The notes under the pieces are model-generated. The model made no database searches and was not told the origin of the DNA. It worked only from the letters and a program-made list of their open reading frames with translations. Shown piece after piece: positions 51,011-59,404 of a DNA stretch of 64,000 nucleotides. Numbering within the stretch: the first letter of the stretch is position 1; every line of letters begins with the position of its first letter. Origin of the DNA: Pseudonocardia thermophila (GTDB lineage Bacteria; Actinomycetota; Actinomycetes; Mycobacteriales; Pseudonocardiaceae); the NCBI RefSeq assembly GCF_900142365.1, contig NZ_FRAP01000007.1:124001-188000 (forward strand), read 5' to 3'. The position numbers and the translations under genes are program-made.

Positions 51011-53371
51011 TCAGTCCGGTTCGATCACCCCCAGCAGCTCGAGCACTCGGGTCGGCGTGACCGGGGTCGTGGTGACCCGGCCGCCGCCGGCCTGCGCGAG
51101 CGCGTCGTCGATGGCGTTGAGCAGCGCGGCGGGGGCGAGCACTGTGCCGCCCTCACCGACCCCGCGGGAGCCGATGACCTTGTCGGACTCGTACTCGAGG
51201 TGCTCGATCTCGATGTCGGGGATCTCTGGCGCGGTGGGCATCAGGTAGTCCATGAACGTGGCGGAGAGGTACTGCCCGTCCTCGGAGTAGGCGGAGTGCT
51301 CCAGCAGCATCCCGCCGATGCCCATCGCGACGCCGCCGATGACCTGCCCGTCGACGATCGCCGGGTTGATCATCTTCCCGCAGTCCTCGACGACGAGGAA
51401 CCGCTTGACCTCGACGTCGCCGGTCTCCTGGTCGATCTCGACCCAGCAGGCGTGGCTGGCCTGGGAGAACCCGCCGCCCTCGCCGTCGTAGCTGGCGACG
51501 TACTCCAGCTCGGTGTTCGTGCCGGGCGGCATCTGCTCGGGCGCGAGCCAGCACCCCATCGCGATCTGCGCGAGCGGCACCTGTGCGCCGGGCGCCCCCT
51601 TGACGGAGATGACCCCGTCGACGATCTGCAGGTCGTCGACGTTGGCCTCCAGCAGGTGGGAGGCGATGTCGAGCACGCGCTTCTTCAGCTCGCGCGAGCC
51701 GTAGACGACCGCGCCCGAGGCCATCGTCGCGGCCCGGCTGCCGCCGGTGCCCAGCATCGAGAACGGGGTGGCGTCGGTGTCGCCGTAGACGACGCGGACG
51801 TCGTCGAACCCGACCCCGAGCTCGTCGGCGACCAGCTGGGACAGCGTGGTCTCGTGGCTCTGCCCGTGCGGGGTCTGCGGGGTGAAGACGGTGACCTTCC
51901 CGTCGATCTCGATGCGGATCCGGGCCGGTTCGGCGCCGAACGGGAACCCGACCGCGGCCCAGAAGTCCTTCGTGCCCGGCGCCGGCTCGATGAACGTGCC
52001 GAGGCCGAAGCCGAGCAGCTTGCCGCGGGCGCGGGCCTCCTCCTGCTCGCGGCGGACCTCGTCGAAGTCGATCATCGAGACGAGCTTCTCGAACGTCTCG
52101 GCCGCCGTGACGTTCTCCAGCGTCACGTTGGTGATCATCTTGGTGGGCTGGTCGGCCAGCGTGATGAGGTTGCGCCGCCGCACCTCGACGGGGGAGATCC
52201 CGCAGGTCCGTGCGATCTTGTCCATCAGCCGCTCGCGCACCAGCGTCTCGACCGCCCACGGCCCGCGCAGCGAGATGTAGGACGCCTTGTTGGTGGCGAC
52301 GATGTTGTGCCGGAACTGGTAGGCCGGCAGCCGGTAGGGCCCGGGCAGGGTGGTGCGGACGAGCCCGGTGTAGACGGTGGCCGGCGGGTTGATCGGGTAC
52401 GCCCCCGCGTCGAGGTCCATCGTCACCCGCAGGCCCAGCAGCTGCCCGTCGGCCTTGACGGCGGCCTCCAGGGTCAGCTGCTCTTCGCGCGCGGCACCGG
52501 CGGCGATGAGGTGCTCGTTGCGGTCCTCCACCCACTTCACCGTGCCGCCGATCGCCTTCGCGGCCGCGCAGACGGCCACGTCCTCGCGGTAGGCCGAGAA
52601 CTTCAGCCCGAACCCGCCGCCGATGTTGTTGGCGATGACCCGGAACTGGTGGATGGGGTGGCGGACCCAGCCCGCGAGCAGGAACCGCAGCGTGTGCGTC
52701 GTCTGCGTCGACGCCTCGTAGGTGAGCTGGCCGCTGCCGCGGTCGTAGGTCGCGACGCCGCCGCGGGTCTCCATCGGGTTGCACGCCCACCGGTGCTGGT
52801 CGAGCGTGTCGGTCACGATGTGGTCGGCCTGGGCGAACGCGGCCTCGATGTCGCCGAACAGCTGCTCGTCGGTGTGCACGATGTTGCCGGGGACGACGTC
52901 GCCGAACAGCTGCGGCGCACCCTCGGCCATCGCGGCCTTGGTGCTCATCACCGGCGGCAGCTCGTCGTACTCGACCTCGATCAGCTCGGCGGCGTCCTCG
53001 GCGATGTAGCGGCTCTCGGCCACGATCATCGCTACCGGCTCGCCCACGAACCGCACGACGTCGCGCGCGATCGCCGGGTAGGACGGGCTGTGCAGGCCCG
53101 GGATCGGCTGGGCGAAGTTCAGGTCATCGGCGATCGCGCTCATGTCGGCGCCGGTGAAGATGCGGACGACGCCTTCCACCTCGAGCGCCTTGGAGACGTC
53201 GATCGACACGATCCGTGCGTGCGGGACGGTGCTGCGCAGGAAGTGGGCGTGCAGCATCCCGCGTTCCTGCACGTCGTCGACGTAGCGGCCGGTGCCGGTG
53301 AGGATCTTGCGGTCCTCCTTGCGGTGGACCCGGGCCCCGACGAGCCCGGAGATCGCGCTTCCGCCTGCCAT
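51011..53371 (-). CDS. xanthine dehydrogenase / CoxL family molybdopterin-binding subunit
   Basis: This 786-residue protein is the large subunit of a molybdenum hydroxylase: GRYVDDVQERGMLHAHFLRS near residue 29, VRFVGEPVAMIVAESRYIAEDA near 107, NNIGGGFGLKFSAYREDV near 250 and the closing GSRGVGEGGTVLAPAALLNAIDDAL with the catalytic Glu. I do not see the AYxCSFR loop of true CO dehydrogenase, so it is a hydroxylase-type member acting on an aldehyde, purine-like or aromatic substrate. ATG 53371 shares one base with the stop of the iron-sulfur subunit gene. Confidence 0.9.
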   Translation of the reverse strand: MAGGSAISGLVGARVHRKEDRKILTGTGRYVDDVQERGMLHAHFLRSTVPHARIVSIDVSKALEVEGVVRIFTGADMSAIADDLNFAQPIPGLHSPSYPAIARDVVRFVGEPVAMIVAESRYIAEDAAELIEVEYDELPPVMSTKAAMAEGAPQLFGDVVPGNIVHTDEQLFGDIEAAFAQADHIVTDTLDQHRWACNPMETRGGVATYDRGSGQLTYEASTQTTHTLRFLLAGWVRHPIHQFRVIANNIGGGFGLKFSAYREDVAVCAAAKAIGGTVKWVEDRNEHLIAAGAAREEQLTLEAAVKADGQLLGLRVTMDLDAGAYPINPPATVYTGLVRTTLPGPYRLPAYQFRHNIVATNKASYISLRGPWAVETLVRERLMDKIARTCGISPVEVRRRNLITLADQPTKMITNVTLENVTAAETFEKLVSMIDFDEVRREQEEARARGKLLGFGLGTFIEPAPGTKDFWAAVGFPFGAEPARIRIEIDGKVTVFTPQTPHGQSHETTLSQLVADELGVGFDDVRVVYGDTDATPFSMLGTGGSRAATMASGAVVYGSRELKKRVLDIASHLLEANVDDLQIVDGVISVKGAPGAQVPLAQIAMGCWLAPEQMPPGTNTELEYVASYDGEGGGFSQASHACWVEIDQETGDVEVKRFLVVEDCGKMINPAIVDGQVIGGVAMGIGGMLLEHSAYSEDGQYLSATFMDYLMPTAPEIPDIEIEHLEYESDKVIGSRGVGEGGTVLAPAALLNAIDDALAQAGGGRVTTTPVTPTRVLELLGVIEPD

Positions 53372-53865
53372 CACGCCTCCTTCGCCGCGGCGAGGGCCGC
53401 CTCGGCGCCGTCGATGATCTGCTGGTAGCCGGAGCAGCGGCAGATGTTGCCCGACAGCTCTTCGCGCAGCTCCGCCCGCGAGCAGGGAACGGGCTTGCCC
53501 GCCTTCTTCTCCTCGCACATGCCGTAGATCGCCATGACGAAACCGGGGGTGCAGAACCCGCACTGGAACGCGTGGCTGTCGCGCAGCGCCTCCTGCACGG
53601 GGTGCAGCTCGCCGTCGGGCAGGGTCACACCCTCGACGGTGGTGATCTCGGCGCCGTCGGCCTGCACGGCCAGCTGCAGGCAGGAGCGGGCGGTGACGCC
53701 GTCGATGATGACGGTGCAGGCGCCGCACACGCCGTGTTCGCAGCCGAGGTGGGTCCCGGTCAGTCCGAGGTCCTCGCGCAGGAAGTCGGCGAGCGTGCGG
53801 CGGACCTCGACGGTGCGGGTGTGGCGACGGCCGTTCACCGTCACGGTGATCTCACGGGTGTTCAC
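53371..53865 (-). CDS. (2Fe-2S)-binding subunit of molybdenum hydroxylase, CoxS type
   Basis: This 164-residue protein has the plant-type cluster motif GCEHGVCGACTV near residue 44 with a further Cys at about 66, and the second cluster motif CGFCTPGFVM and GNICRCSGYQQI near residues 103 and 137. It passes electrons from the molybdenum site to FAD. GTG 53865 has AAGGAGA upstream and overlaps the stop of the FAD subunit gene by GTGA. Confidence 0.93.
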   Translation of the reverse strand: MNTREITVTVNGRRHTRTVEVRRTLADFLREDLGLTGTHLGCEHGVCGACTVIIDGVTARSCLQLAVQADGAEITTVEGVTLPDGELHPVQEALRDSHAFQCGFCTPGFVMAIYGMCEEKKAGKPVPCSRAELREELSGNICRCSGYQQIIDGAEAALAAAKEA

Positions 53866-54743
53866 GCGCTCTCCTTCGCACGGGTCGCGGCATTGCGCAC
53901 GGCACGGCGGATGAGCACGCCGGCCAGGTGCTTGCGGTAGGCGGCCGAGGCGTGCAGGTCGCTGGCCGGGTGCAGGTCGGCGGTGGCGGCGTCGGCGGCC
54001 GCCGACAGGGTCTGTTCGTCGACCGTGTGCCCGACGAGCGCCGCCTCGGCCTTGCTGGCCCGTACCGGCTGCGCGTCCACACCGGACAGCGCGATGCGGG
54101 CCTCGGTGACGGTGTCGCCGTCGAGGCGGACCTGCGCGGCCACGCCGACCATGGCGAAGTCGCCGTGCCGGCGGGCCAGCTCCTCGTAGGCGGCCCCGGT
54201 GCCGGGAGCCACCGACCGGACGCGGACGGCCGTGAGGATCTCGTCCTCGGCCAGCGCGGTGGAGAAGAAGCCGGTGAAGAACTCCGCGGCGGGGATCGTG
54301 CGCTCGCCGTTCGAGCCGTGGGCGACCATCTCGGCGTCCAGGCAGAGCGCGACGGTGGGCAGCTCGGCCGCCGAGTCCGCGTGCGCGATCGAGCCGCCGA
54401 TCGTTCCGCGGTTGCGGATCGCGGTGTGCCCGATGTGCGGGATCGCCGCGGCCATCAGCGGGCACGCCCGGGCGACGACGTCGGAGTGCTCGGCCGTGCG
54501 CTGCCGCACGAGCGCGCCGAGGGTGAGCACCCCGCCTTCCTCGGAGATACCCGTCAGTCCGGGGATGCGGTTGATGTCGACGATGCGGGCAGGGGTGGCG
54601 AGCCGCAACGAGAGCAGTGGCACGAGGCTCTGGCCGCCGGCCAGGACCTTGACGTCGCCACCGTCCTCGGGAGGCTCTGCGAGCATCTGCACCGCTTCGG
54701 CGATCGAGGTGGGCGATTGGTAGTCGAATGCAGCGGGCTTCAT
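53862..54743 (-). CDS. FAD-binding subunit of molybdenum hydroxylase, CoxM type
   Basis: This 293-residue protein starts MKPAAFDYQSPTSIAEAVQM and carries KVLAGGQSLVPLLSLRLATP near residue 33 and TIGGSIAHADSAAELP near residue 115, the two FAD-binding motifs of the CoxM/xanthine dehydrogenase family. It is the first gene of the three-subunit operon. The divergent gap upstream (54744-54856) holds two GTTATCA-like elements that probably control it. Confidence 0.92.
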   Translation of the reverse strand: MKPAAFDYQSPTSIAEAVQMLAEPPEDGGDVKVLAGGQSLVPLLSLRLATPARIVDINRIPGLTGISEEGGVLTLGALVRQRTAEHSDVVARACPLMAAAIPHIGHTAIRNRGTIGGSIAHADSAAELPTVALCLDAEMVAHGSNGERTIPAAEFFTGFFSTALAEDEILTAVRVRSVAPGTGAAYEELARRHGDFAMVGVAAQVRLDGDTVTEARIALSGVDAQPVRASKAEAALVGHTVDEQTLSAAADAATADLHPASDLHASAAYRKHLAGVLIRRAVRNAATRAKESA

Positions 54744-54788
54744 CGGCCCTCCGGGTGAGTTGACCAGCGTCGTTGCGGGATGGCCATT

Positions 54789-54798
54789 GTTATCAGAG
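54789..54798. promoter_or_regulatory. GTTATCAGAG element, upstream of the molybdenum hydroxylase operon
   Basis: GTTATCAGAG lies 46 bases upstream of the FAD-subunit start. The identical decamer occurs in reverse at 61976-61985, and close variants lie at 54845, 55736 and 62066. All are in promoter gaps of the 53-64 kb cluster, which suggests sites for one regulator. Confidence 0.5.
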
Positions 54799-54832
54799 TC
54801 CTGGGTTCGGGGCTAGGCCCGGGATGGGTCGA

Positions 54833-54857
54833 TTCTCTGAGCACTATCATCAGAGAA
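54833..54857. promoter_or_regulatory. inverted repeat and -10 box over the start of the duplicated hypothetical gene
   Basis: TTCTCTGA at 54833-54840 pairs with TCAGAGAA at 54850-54857 across 9 bases. TATCAT at 54845-54850 could be a -10 box, with the ATG at 54857 only 6-7 bases after it, so the message may be leaderless and the repeat a repressor site. Confidence 0.45.
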
Positions 54858-55687
54858 TGGACCTGCAGACGGTCATCGTCGAGGAGGCGCGCGGCCGGAT
54901 CGTCGCGATCGACTCCGCCTACCACGTGGACGAGCGCAACACCGGTCGTGACGTCGTCGTCAGCGCGTCGTACTCGGGGGTGCTGCCGGCCCGGTTCGTC
55001 GCCGAGCGCGCGCCGCGCGCCGCGATCGGGCTGGACTGCGGCATCGGCCCGGAGGGCGCCGGCATCGCCGGGCTCTGGTACTACGAGGCCCTCGGCATCC
55101 CGGCGGCCACCGCCGACGTGATGACCGTGCTGCTCGGCGACGGCGTCGACGTCGTCGAGAACGGTGTCGTCAGCCGCGTCAACGCCCCGGCCGCGGCGTG
55201 CGGCGTGCAGCCGGGGATGCCCGTCCGCGACGCCGCGCTGATCCTGCTGCGCACCGACCCGGTCGCCCGCTCCGCCGCGGAGATCACCAACCGCACCGTG
55301 ATGGAGGAGGGTCCGGACGGCCGCCAGGTCGTCTGCGCCGACTCGATCGCCTTCGGCACCGACGAGGACACCGACCGCAACGTGCTCGTCACCGCCGGCC
55401 ACACCGGCCGCAGCGCGGTGCCGTACCTGCGCAAGGTGCGGCCGTGGGGCTTCATCTGCTCCGACGGCGGCCGGGGGCGTGACGACTCGGGCATCGCCGG
55501 CCTCAAGATCGTGGAGGAGGACGGGCTGGCCGGGGCGACCGTCGACGCCCGCACGGCGCGGATGGGCGACGGGCTGTCCAGCTACCACGACGGGATCATC
55601 AGCGCGGTCAACGCGGGTGCCCGGGCGCGGGGGGTGGAGATCGGGATGCGGGCGGCCGAAGCGGCGCACCTGCTCCTGCAGGGCTGA
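54857..55687 (+). CDS. hypothetical protein made of two homologous halves
   Basis: This 276-residue protein is not a family I can name. Residues about 28-125 and 165-270 follow the same plan: (N/D)TxRxVxVxAxxxG, then a RxxPxxxIxxDxGxGxxxxGIAGL core, then (A)TxDxxTxxxGDG, then a VxNGVVSxVNAxA or DGIISAVNAGA core, then GVxxGMxxxxAAxLLL. Each half thus has a conserved Asp-Gly-rich centre, suggesting a pseudo-symmetric active site. ATG 54857 is the first good start and lies on the operator. It is divergent from the molybdenum hydroxylase and followed by the EthD-like gene, so a role in the same pathway is likely. Confidence 0.8.
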   Translation: MDLQTVIVEEARGRIVAIDSAYHVDERNTGRDVVVSASYSGVLPARFVAERAPRAAIGLDCGIGPEGAGIAGLWYYEALGIPAATADVMTVLLGDGVDVVENGVVSRVNAPAAACGVQPGMPVRDAALILLRTDPVARSAAEITNRTVMEEGPDGRQVVCADSIAFGTDEDTDRNVLVTAGHTGRSAVPYLRKVRPWGFICSDGGRGRDDSGIAGLKIVEEDGLAGATVDARTARMGDGLSSYHDGIISAVNAGARARGVEIGMRAAEAAHLLLQG

Positions 55688-55735
55688 CACTCGGGCGGGG
55701 CGGGGCGCCGTCCATTCGCGCCAATTCTGGGATAC

Positions 55736-55745
55736 GATTATCATG
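55736..55745. promoter_or_regulatory. GATTATCATG element ahead of the EthD-like gene
   Basis: GATTATCATG lies 23 bases upstream of GTG 55768, inside ATACGATTATCATGTAT, whose ATAC and GTAT ends are inverted. TATCAT at 55739 could be a -10 box. It belongs to the GTTATCA-like set of this cluster. Confidence 0.45.
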
Positions 55746-55767
55746 TATTGATCGATATCCTCGGGCC

Positions 55768-56382
55768 GTGATCACCCGCTTCGGTCTCGCTCCCCGTCTC
55801 CCCGGCCTCTCGATCCCCGCTTTCCAGCACCACTGGCGCGAGATCCACGGCCCGATCATCGGCGTCCTGCCCGGGATCCGTCGCTACTGGCAGAACCACG
55901 CGATCCCCGAGGCGCTGCCCTGGCCCGGCTTCGACGCCTGCTCCGAGTTCGACGCCGAGGACATGGCCGCCTTCGACGCGATGTTCTCGACCGAGCACTA
56001 CCTCACCGAGGGGCAGGCCGACGAGCGCAGGTTCGTCGACCGCTCGCGCGGCGGTGCCGTGTTCGCCCGGCGGATCGGTGAGGCGGTGCCCCTGCTCGAC
56101 GGGCACGTCCGCATGCTGAGCTTCCTGCGCGGTGACCCGAGCGTCCTCGCCGAGGCGCTGGCGCAGCCGGAGCGCGGCGGAGCGGCCGCGGCCCGGGAGG
56201 CGTTCGCCCGGATACCCGAGGTCCCCGGCGTGTTCGACGCGGTGGAGGTGCTGTGGTTCGCCGACCCGGCGGCCGCGCTCGCCCACCTGTCCTCGGAGGC
56301 GGGCGAGCGCGACCGCAGGGAGCTGGCCGGGCTGGTGTTCGGCACCGAGCGCGTCCTGGCGCGGGTCCACGTCGTCGTCTGA
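55768..56382 (+). CDS. EthD-like ferredoxin-fold protein
   Basis: This 204-residue protein has an N-terminal EthD/dimeric alpha-beta barrel pattern: SIPAFQHHWREIHGPIIGVLPGIRRYWQNH and later FDACSEFDAEDMAAF, with the conserved His-Gly pair. A second, weaker repeat follows with MLSFLRGD and VEVLWFADPAAALAHL. EthD relatives act as accessory proteins or as small oxygenases and decarboxylases in degradation clusters. GTG 55768 is the only reasonable start. It converges on the SnoaL-like gene with 16 bases between stops. Confidence 0.75.
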   Translation: MITRFGLAPRLPGLSIPAFQHHWREIHGPIIGVLPGIRRYWQNHAIPEALPWPGFDACSEFDAEDMAAFDAMFSTEHYLTEGQADERRFVDRSRGGAVFARRIGEAVPLLDGHVRMLSFLRGDPSVLAEALAQPERGGAAAAREAFARIPEVPGVFDAVEVLWFADPAAALAHLSSEAGERDRRELAGLVFGTERVLARVHVVV

Positions 56383-56398
56383 CCCGCGCCAGGAGCGG

Positions 56399-56950
56399 TC
56401 ACGCCGAGGACTGCGCCGAGGTGTAGGCCTTCCAGGTGTCCAGGTTCTCCGGGATGTCGGCGGTGGTCGGCTCGGTCCCGGGCCAGCGCCGGCGCAGCGG
56501 GGTGGCGAGGACGTCGGGCAGCTCGGCGAGCGGGGCGGCGTAGAGCTGCAGGGCCCGGCGGGAGACGAACTTCCACCGGCCGTGCTCACGCCGGTACTGG
56601 TCGAGGTAGCGCAACGCCACCAGGAACGGCGTGGGCAGGATGGCCAGTTCCGCGTGCGCGGAGACGACGCCGGTGGCGGTGTCCGGACCGGTGAACTCGA
56701 TCGTGTGGCTGTGCGGGTAGTGGTAGGTCATCCCGTACCGGTCGAGCTGGCGGCGGTAGTAGTCCATCACCGGCCCCCGCCCGTGGATCGGGCCGTCGGT
56801 CGAGTCGAACATCGCGTCCTCGGTGTAGAGGTCCGCGATGCCCTCGATGTCGCGGTCGTCGATCCGCCGTCCGTAGACCGCGACCAGCTCCTGGATCTCG
56901 GCCCGGTCCTCCAGCCGCCTGATCCGCGCTTCCAGGTCCTCGCTCGCCAT
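56399..56950 (-). CDS. SnoaL-like / nuclear transport factor 2 fold protein
   Basis: This 183-residue protein has the NTF2-like pattern DRAEIQELVAVYGRRIDDRD near residue 13, IADLYTEDAMFDST, and a later HGRWKFVSRRALQLY. Related proteins are steroid isomerases, cyclases and small hydroxylase subunits in catabolic clusters. ATG 56950 has GGAGA 7 bases upstream. It diverges from the enoyl-CoA hydratase-like gene with only 52 bases between starts, so both share a compact promoter. Confidence 0.82.
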   Translation of the reverse strand: MASEDLEARIRRLEDRAEIQELVAVYGRRIDDRDIEGIADLYTEDAMFDSTDGPIHGRGPVMDYYRRQLDRYGMTYHYPHSHTIEFTGPDTATGVVSAHAELAILPTPFLVALRYLDQYRREHGRWKFVSRRALQLYAAPLAELPDVLATPLRRRWPGTEPTTADIPENLDTWKAYTSAQSSA

Positions 56951-56967
56951 GAGATGTCTCCACTCCG

Positions 56968-57003
56968 TTGTCGGGACGAATCCAGGGTGATAGTAATCAT
57001 GTA
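56968..57003 (+). promoter_or_regulatory. promoter of the BadI/MenB-like gene, probably leaderless
   Basis: TTGTCG at 56968-56973 and TAGTAAT at 56991-56997 are separated by 17 bases, an ideal promoter. The ATG at 57003 lies 5 bases after the -10 and no ribosome site exists. TGATAGTAATCA over the -10 is a 4-4-4 inverted repeat and may be an operator of the GTTATCA-like set. Confidence 0.55.
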
Positions 57004-57761
57004 TGTCCGACGTGGTCACGGAGCGGCGCGGCGACGTCGCCTGGATCCGGCTCAACCGGCCGGACCGAATGAACGCCTACGACAGCGCGATGGGCGGTGA
57101 GATCCGGCGCGCTGTCCGGGAGGCCGCCGACGCCGGGGTCATCGTGATCACCGGCACCGGACGGGCCTTCTGCGCCGGTGGCTACCTGGCCAACCTCGCC
57201 GATCCCGACCCGAACGAACTGCGGGCGATGTTCTTCGCCTCGCTGGAGCTGTTCGAGACGATCCGCACCTCGCCGCGGCCCGTCATCGCCGCGGTCAACG
57301 GGGCGGCGGCGGGCGGCGGGAACGAGCTCGTGGTCGCGTGCGACCTCGCGATCGCCGCGCGCAGCGCCAAGCTCGGGCAGACCGGCCCGCGGGTCGGCAG
57401 CGCGCCCGTGCTGGGCGGTACCAACCTGCTGGCGATCTCGGTCGGCGAGAAGCGGGCCAAGGAGATCTCGATGATGTGCCGCCGCTACACCGCCGAGGAG
57501 GCGCTGGAGCTGGGCTGGATCAACGCCGTCGTCGACGACGACGAGCTGGAGGCCGAGGTGACCCGGTGGGCGGACGAGTTGCTCGCCCTGTCGCCGCGCT
57601 ACCTGGAGATCGCGAAGATGAGTTCGAACGTGTGGTGGAACGCCTGCCGCGACAACTACGTGAGCGGGCTCGGCATGCTCGTGCAGGCCATCGGCTCGGA
57701 GGACATGCGCGAGGGCGCCGCGGCGTTCATGGAGAAGCGCCGGCCGAGGTTCCGTCGATGA
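57003..57761 (+). CDS. enoyl-CoA hydratase/isomerase family, BadI/MenB-like ring hydrolase
   Basis: This 252-residue crotonase has AFCAGG near residue 56 and NGAAAGGGNELVVACDLAIA near residue 100 for the oxyanion hole. LGQTGPRVGS, GEKRAKEI, CRRYTAEEALELG and the terminal EGAAAFMEKRRPRF match the branch containing MenB and BadI rather than plain enoyl-CoA hydratases. BadI opens the ring of 2-ketocyclohexane carboxyl-CoA, and related proteins open steroid-derived rings. A ring-cleaving role fits the neighbouring ligase and thiolase. The start appears leaderless. It overlaps the ligase gene by ATGA. Confidence 0.85.
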   Translation: MSDVVTERRGDVAWIRLNRPDRMNAYDSAMGGEIRRAVREAADAGVIVITGTGRAFCAGGYLANLADPDPNELRAMFFASLELFETIRTSPRPVIAAVNGAAAGGGNELVVACDLAIAARSAKLGQTGPRVGSAPVLGGTNLLAISVGEKRAKEISMMCRRYTAEEALELGWINAVVDDDELEAEVTRWADELLALSPRYLEIAKMSSNVWWNACRDNYVSGLGMLVQAIGSEDMREGAAAFMEKRRPRFRR

Positions 57762-59404
57762 GCGAGAAGAAGCCGCGGACCTACCGCGACCTGCGCCTGA
57801 CCTTCCCCGACCGGCGCAACTGGACGCTGCCCTGGGTGCTGCGCCACCGCGCGTCGACCCACGGCGACCGCGTCTACCTCGACGTCCCGTTCCAGAGCGC
57901 GAAGCTGACCTACGCCGAGACGCTCGACGCCGCCGAGCGGATCGGCGGGGCGCTGCTCGCGGGCGGCTGCGAGCCGGGCGATCGTGTGCTGATCATGGCG
58001 CCGAACTGCCTGGAGTACGTGCTCGCGTGGTTCGGCTCGATGATGGCCGGGCTGGTCGAGGTGCCCATCAACACCGCCTACCGCGGCTCGTTCCTCGAGC
58101 ACCAGGTGCGCACGGTCGCACCGACGGCCGCGGTCGTCGACGCGGCGTTCGTGCCGCACTTCCTCGAGATCGAGGCGGCGAAGGCGATCCGCACGTTCTA
58201 CGTGCTGGGGGAGGCCGACGAAGCGATCGCGCGCCTGCGGGAGGCGGGCTGGGCCGCGGAGCCGTTCACGGCGCTCACCTCGGCGGAGCGGCCCGCGCAG
58301 CTGCCCGAGGTGGCCTACAACGATCTCGCGGCGATCCTGTTCACCAGCGGCACGACCGGGCTCTCCAAGGGCGTGGAGATGCCGCACGCCCACTTCTACT
58401 TCTTCGCCGACGAGTGCGTGTCGCTGTGCCGGCTCACCGACGCCGACGCGCACATGGCGGTCGGGCCGCTGTTCCACGGCAACGCCCAGTTCCTCGCCGC
58501 CTACCCGGCGATGATCGTCGGGGCGCGGTTCGTGCTGCAGCAGAAGTTCAGCGCGAGCCGCTGGGTCGACCAGCTGCGCGAGTCGCAGGTGACGGTCACC
58601 AACTTCATCGGCGTGATGATGGACTGGGTGTACAAGCAGCCCCGGCGCCCGGACGACGCCGACAACCCGCTGCGCTGCCTGTACGCCGTCCCGCTGGCCA
58701 CGTCGATCGCCGCCGACTTCAAGGAGCGGTTCGGCATCGAGGCGTTCGTGGAGAACTTCGGGCTCACCGAGATCGCGATGCCGATCCTCACCCCCTACGG
58801 CGAGGAGCGCCCACCCGGTGCGGCCGGGCTGCTCGTCGAGGACTACTTCGACGTCCGGCTGGTCGACCCCGAGACCGACGAGGAGGTGCCCGTCGGCGAG
58901 GTCGGGGAGCTGGTGGTGCGCGCCCACCTGCCGTACACGATGACGACCGGCTACTACAACATGCCGGAGCGCACCGTCGAGGCGCAGCGCAACCTGTGGT
59001 TCCACACCGGCGACGGCCTGCGCCGCGACGCCGAGGGCTGGTACTACTTCGTCGACCGGCTCAAGGACGCCCTGCGCCGCCGCGGCGAGAACATCAGCTC
59101 GTTCGAGATCGAGCAGCCCATCCTCGGCCATCCCGACGTCGTCGACTGCGCGGCCGTCGGGGTGCCCGCCGACGCTGAGGCGGGGGAGGACGAGCTGATG
59201 GTGGTGGTGGTCCCGCGGGAGGGGGCGACGCTCACCGCCGAGGACGTGTGGGAGTGGTGCGAGAAGCGCCTGCCCGCGTTCTGCGTGCCCCGCTACGTGC
59301 GCATCGTCGATGCGCTCCCGATGACCCCGTCCGGGAAGGTCCGCAAGGCCGAACTGCGCGCTGCCGGGACGGCCGGTGCGGCAGACCGAGAAGGAGACCG
59401 CTGA
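57758..59404 (+). CDS. AMP-dependent acyl-CoA synthetase/ligase
   Basis: This 548-residue ANL enzyme has the AMP motif ILFTSGTTGLSKGVEMPH near residue 193, NFGLTEIAMP near 330, FHTGDGLRRDAEGWYYFVDR near 420 and the closing SGKVRKAELR with the catalytic Lys. It activates a carboxylic acid to its CoA thioester. It starts by ATGA overlap with the ring hydrolase gene and shares one base with the CMD gene that follows. It probably loads the ring acid or a side-chain acid of the pathway. Confidence 0.92.
   Translation: MSEKKPRTYRDLRLTFPDRRNWTLPWVLRHRASTHGDRVYLDVPFQSAKLTYAETLDAAERIGGALLAGGCEPGDRVLIMAPNCLEYVLAWFGSMMAGLVEVPINTAYRGSFLEHQVRTVAPTAAVVDAAFVPHFLEIEAAKAIRTFYVLGEADEAIARLREAGWAAEPFTALTSAERPAQLPEVAYNDLAAILFTSGTTGLSKGVEMPHAHFYFFADECVSLCRLTDADAHMAVGPLFHGNAQFLAAYPAMIVGARFVLQQKFSASRWVDQLRESQVTVTNFIGVMMDWVYKQPRRPDDADNPLRCLYAVPLATSIAADFKERFGIEAFVENFGLTEIAMPILTPYGEERPPGAAGLLVEDYFDVRLVDPETDEEVPVGEVGELVVRAHLPYTMTTGYYNMPERTVEAQRNLWFHTGDGLRRDAEGWYYFVDRLKDALRRRGENISSFEIEQPILGHPDVVDCAAVGVPADAEAGEDELMVVVVPREGATLTAEDVWEWCEKRLPAFCVPRYVRIVDALPMTPSGKVRKAELRAAGTAGAADREGDR

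Noticed and set aside
51011..54743. Carbon monoxide dehydrogenase
   Set aside because: The subunits are Cox-like, but the large subunit shows no AYxCSFR active-site loop that I can find, so a general molybdenum hydroxylase is the safer call.
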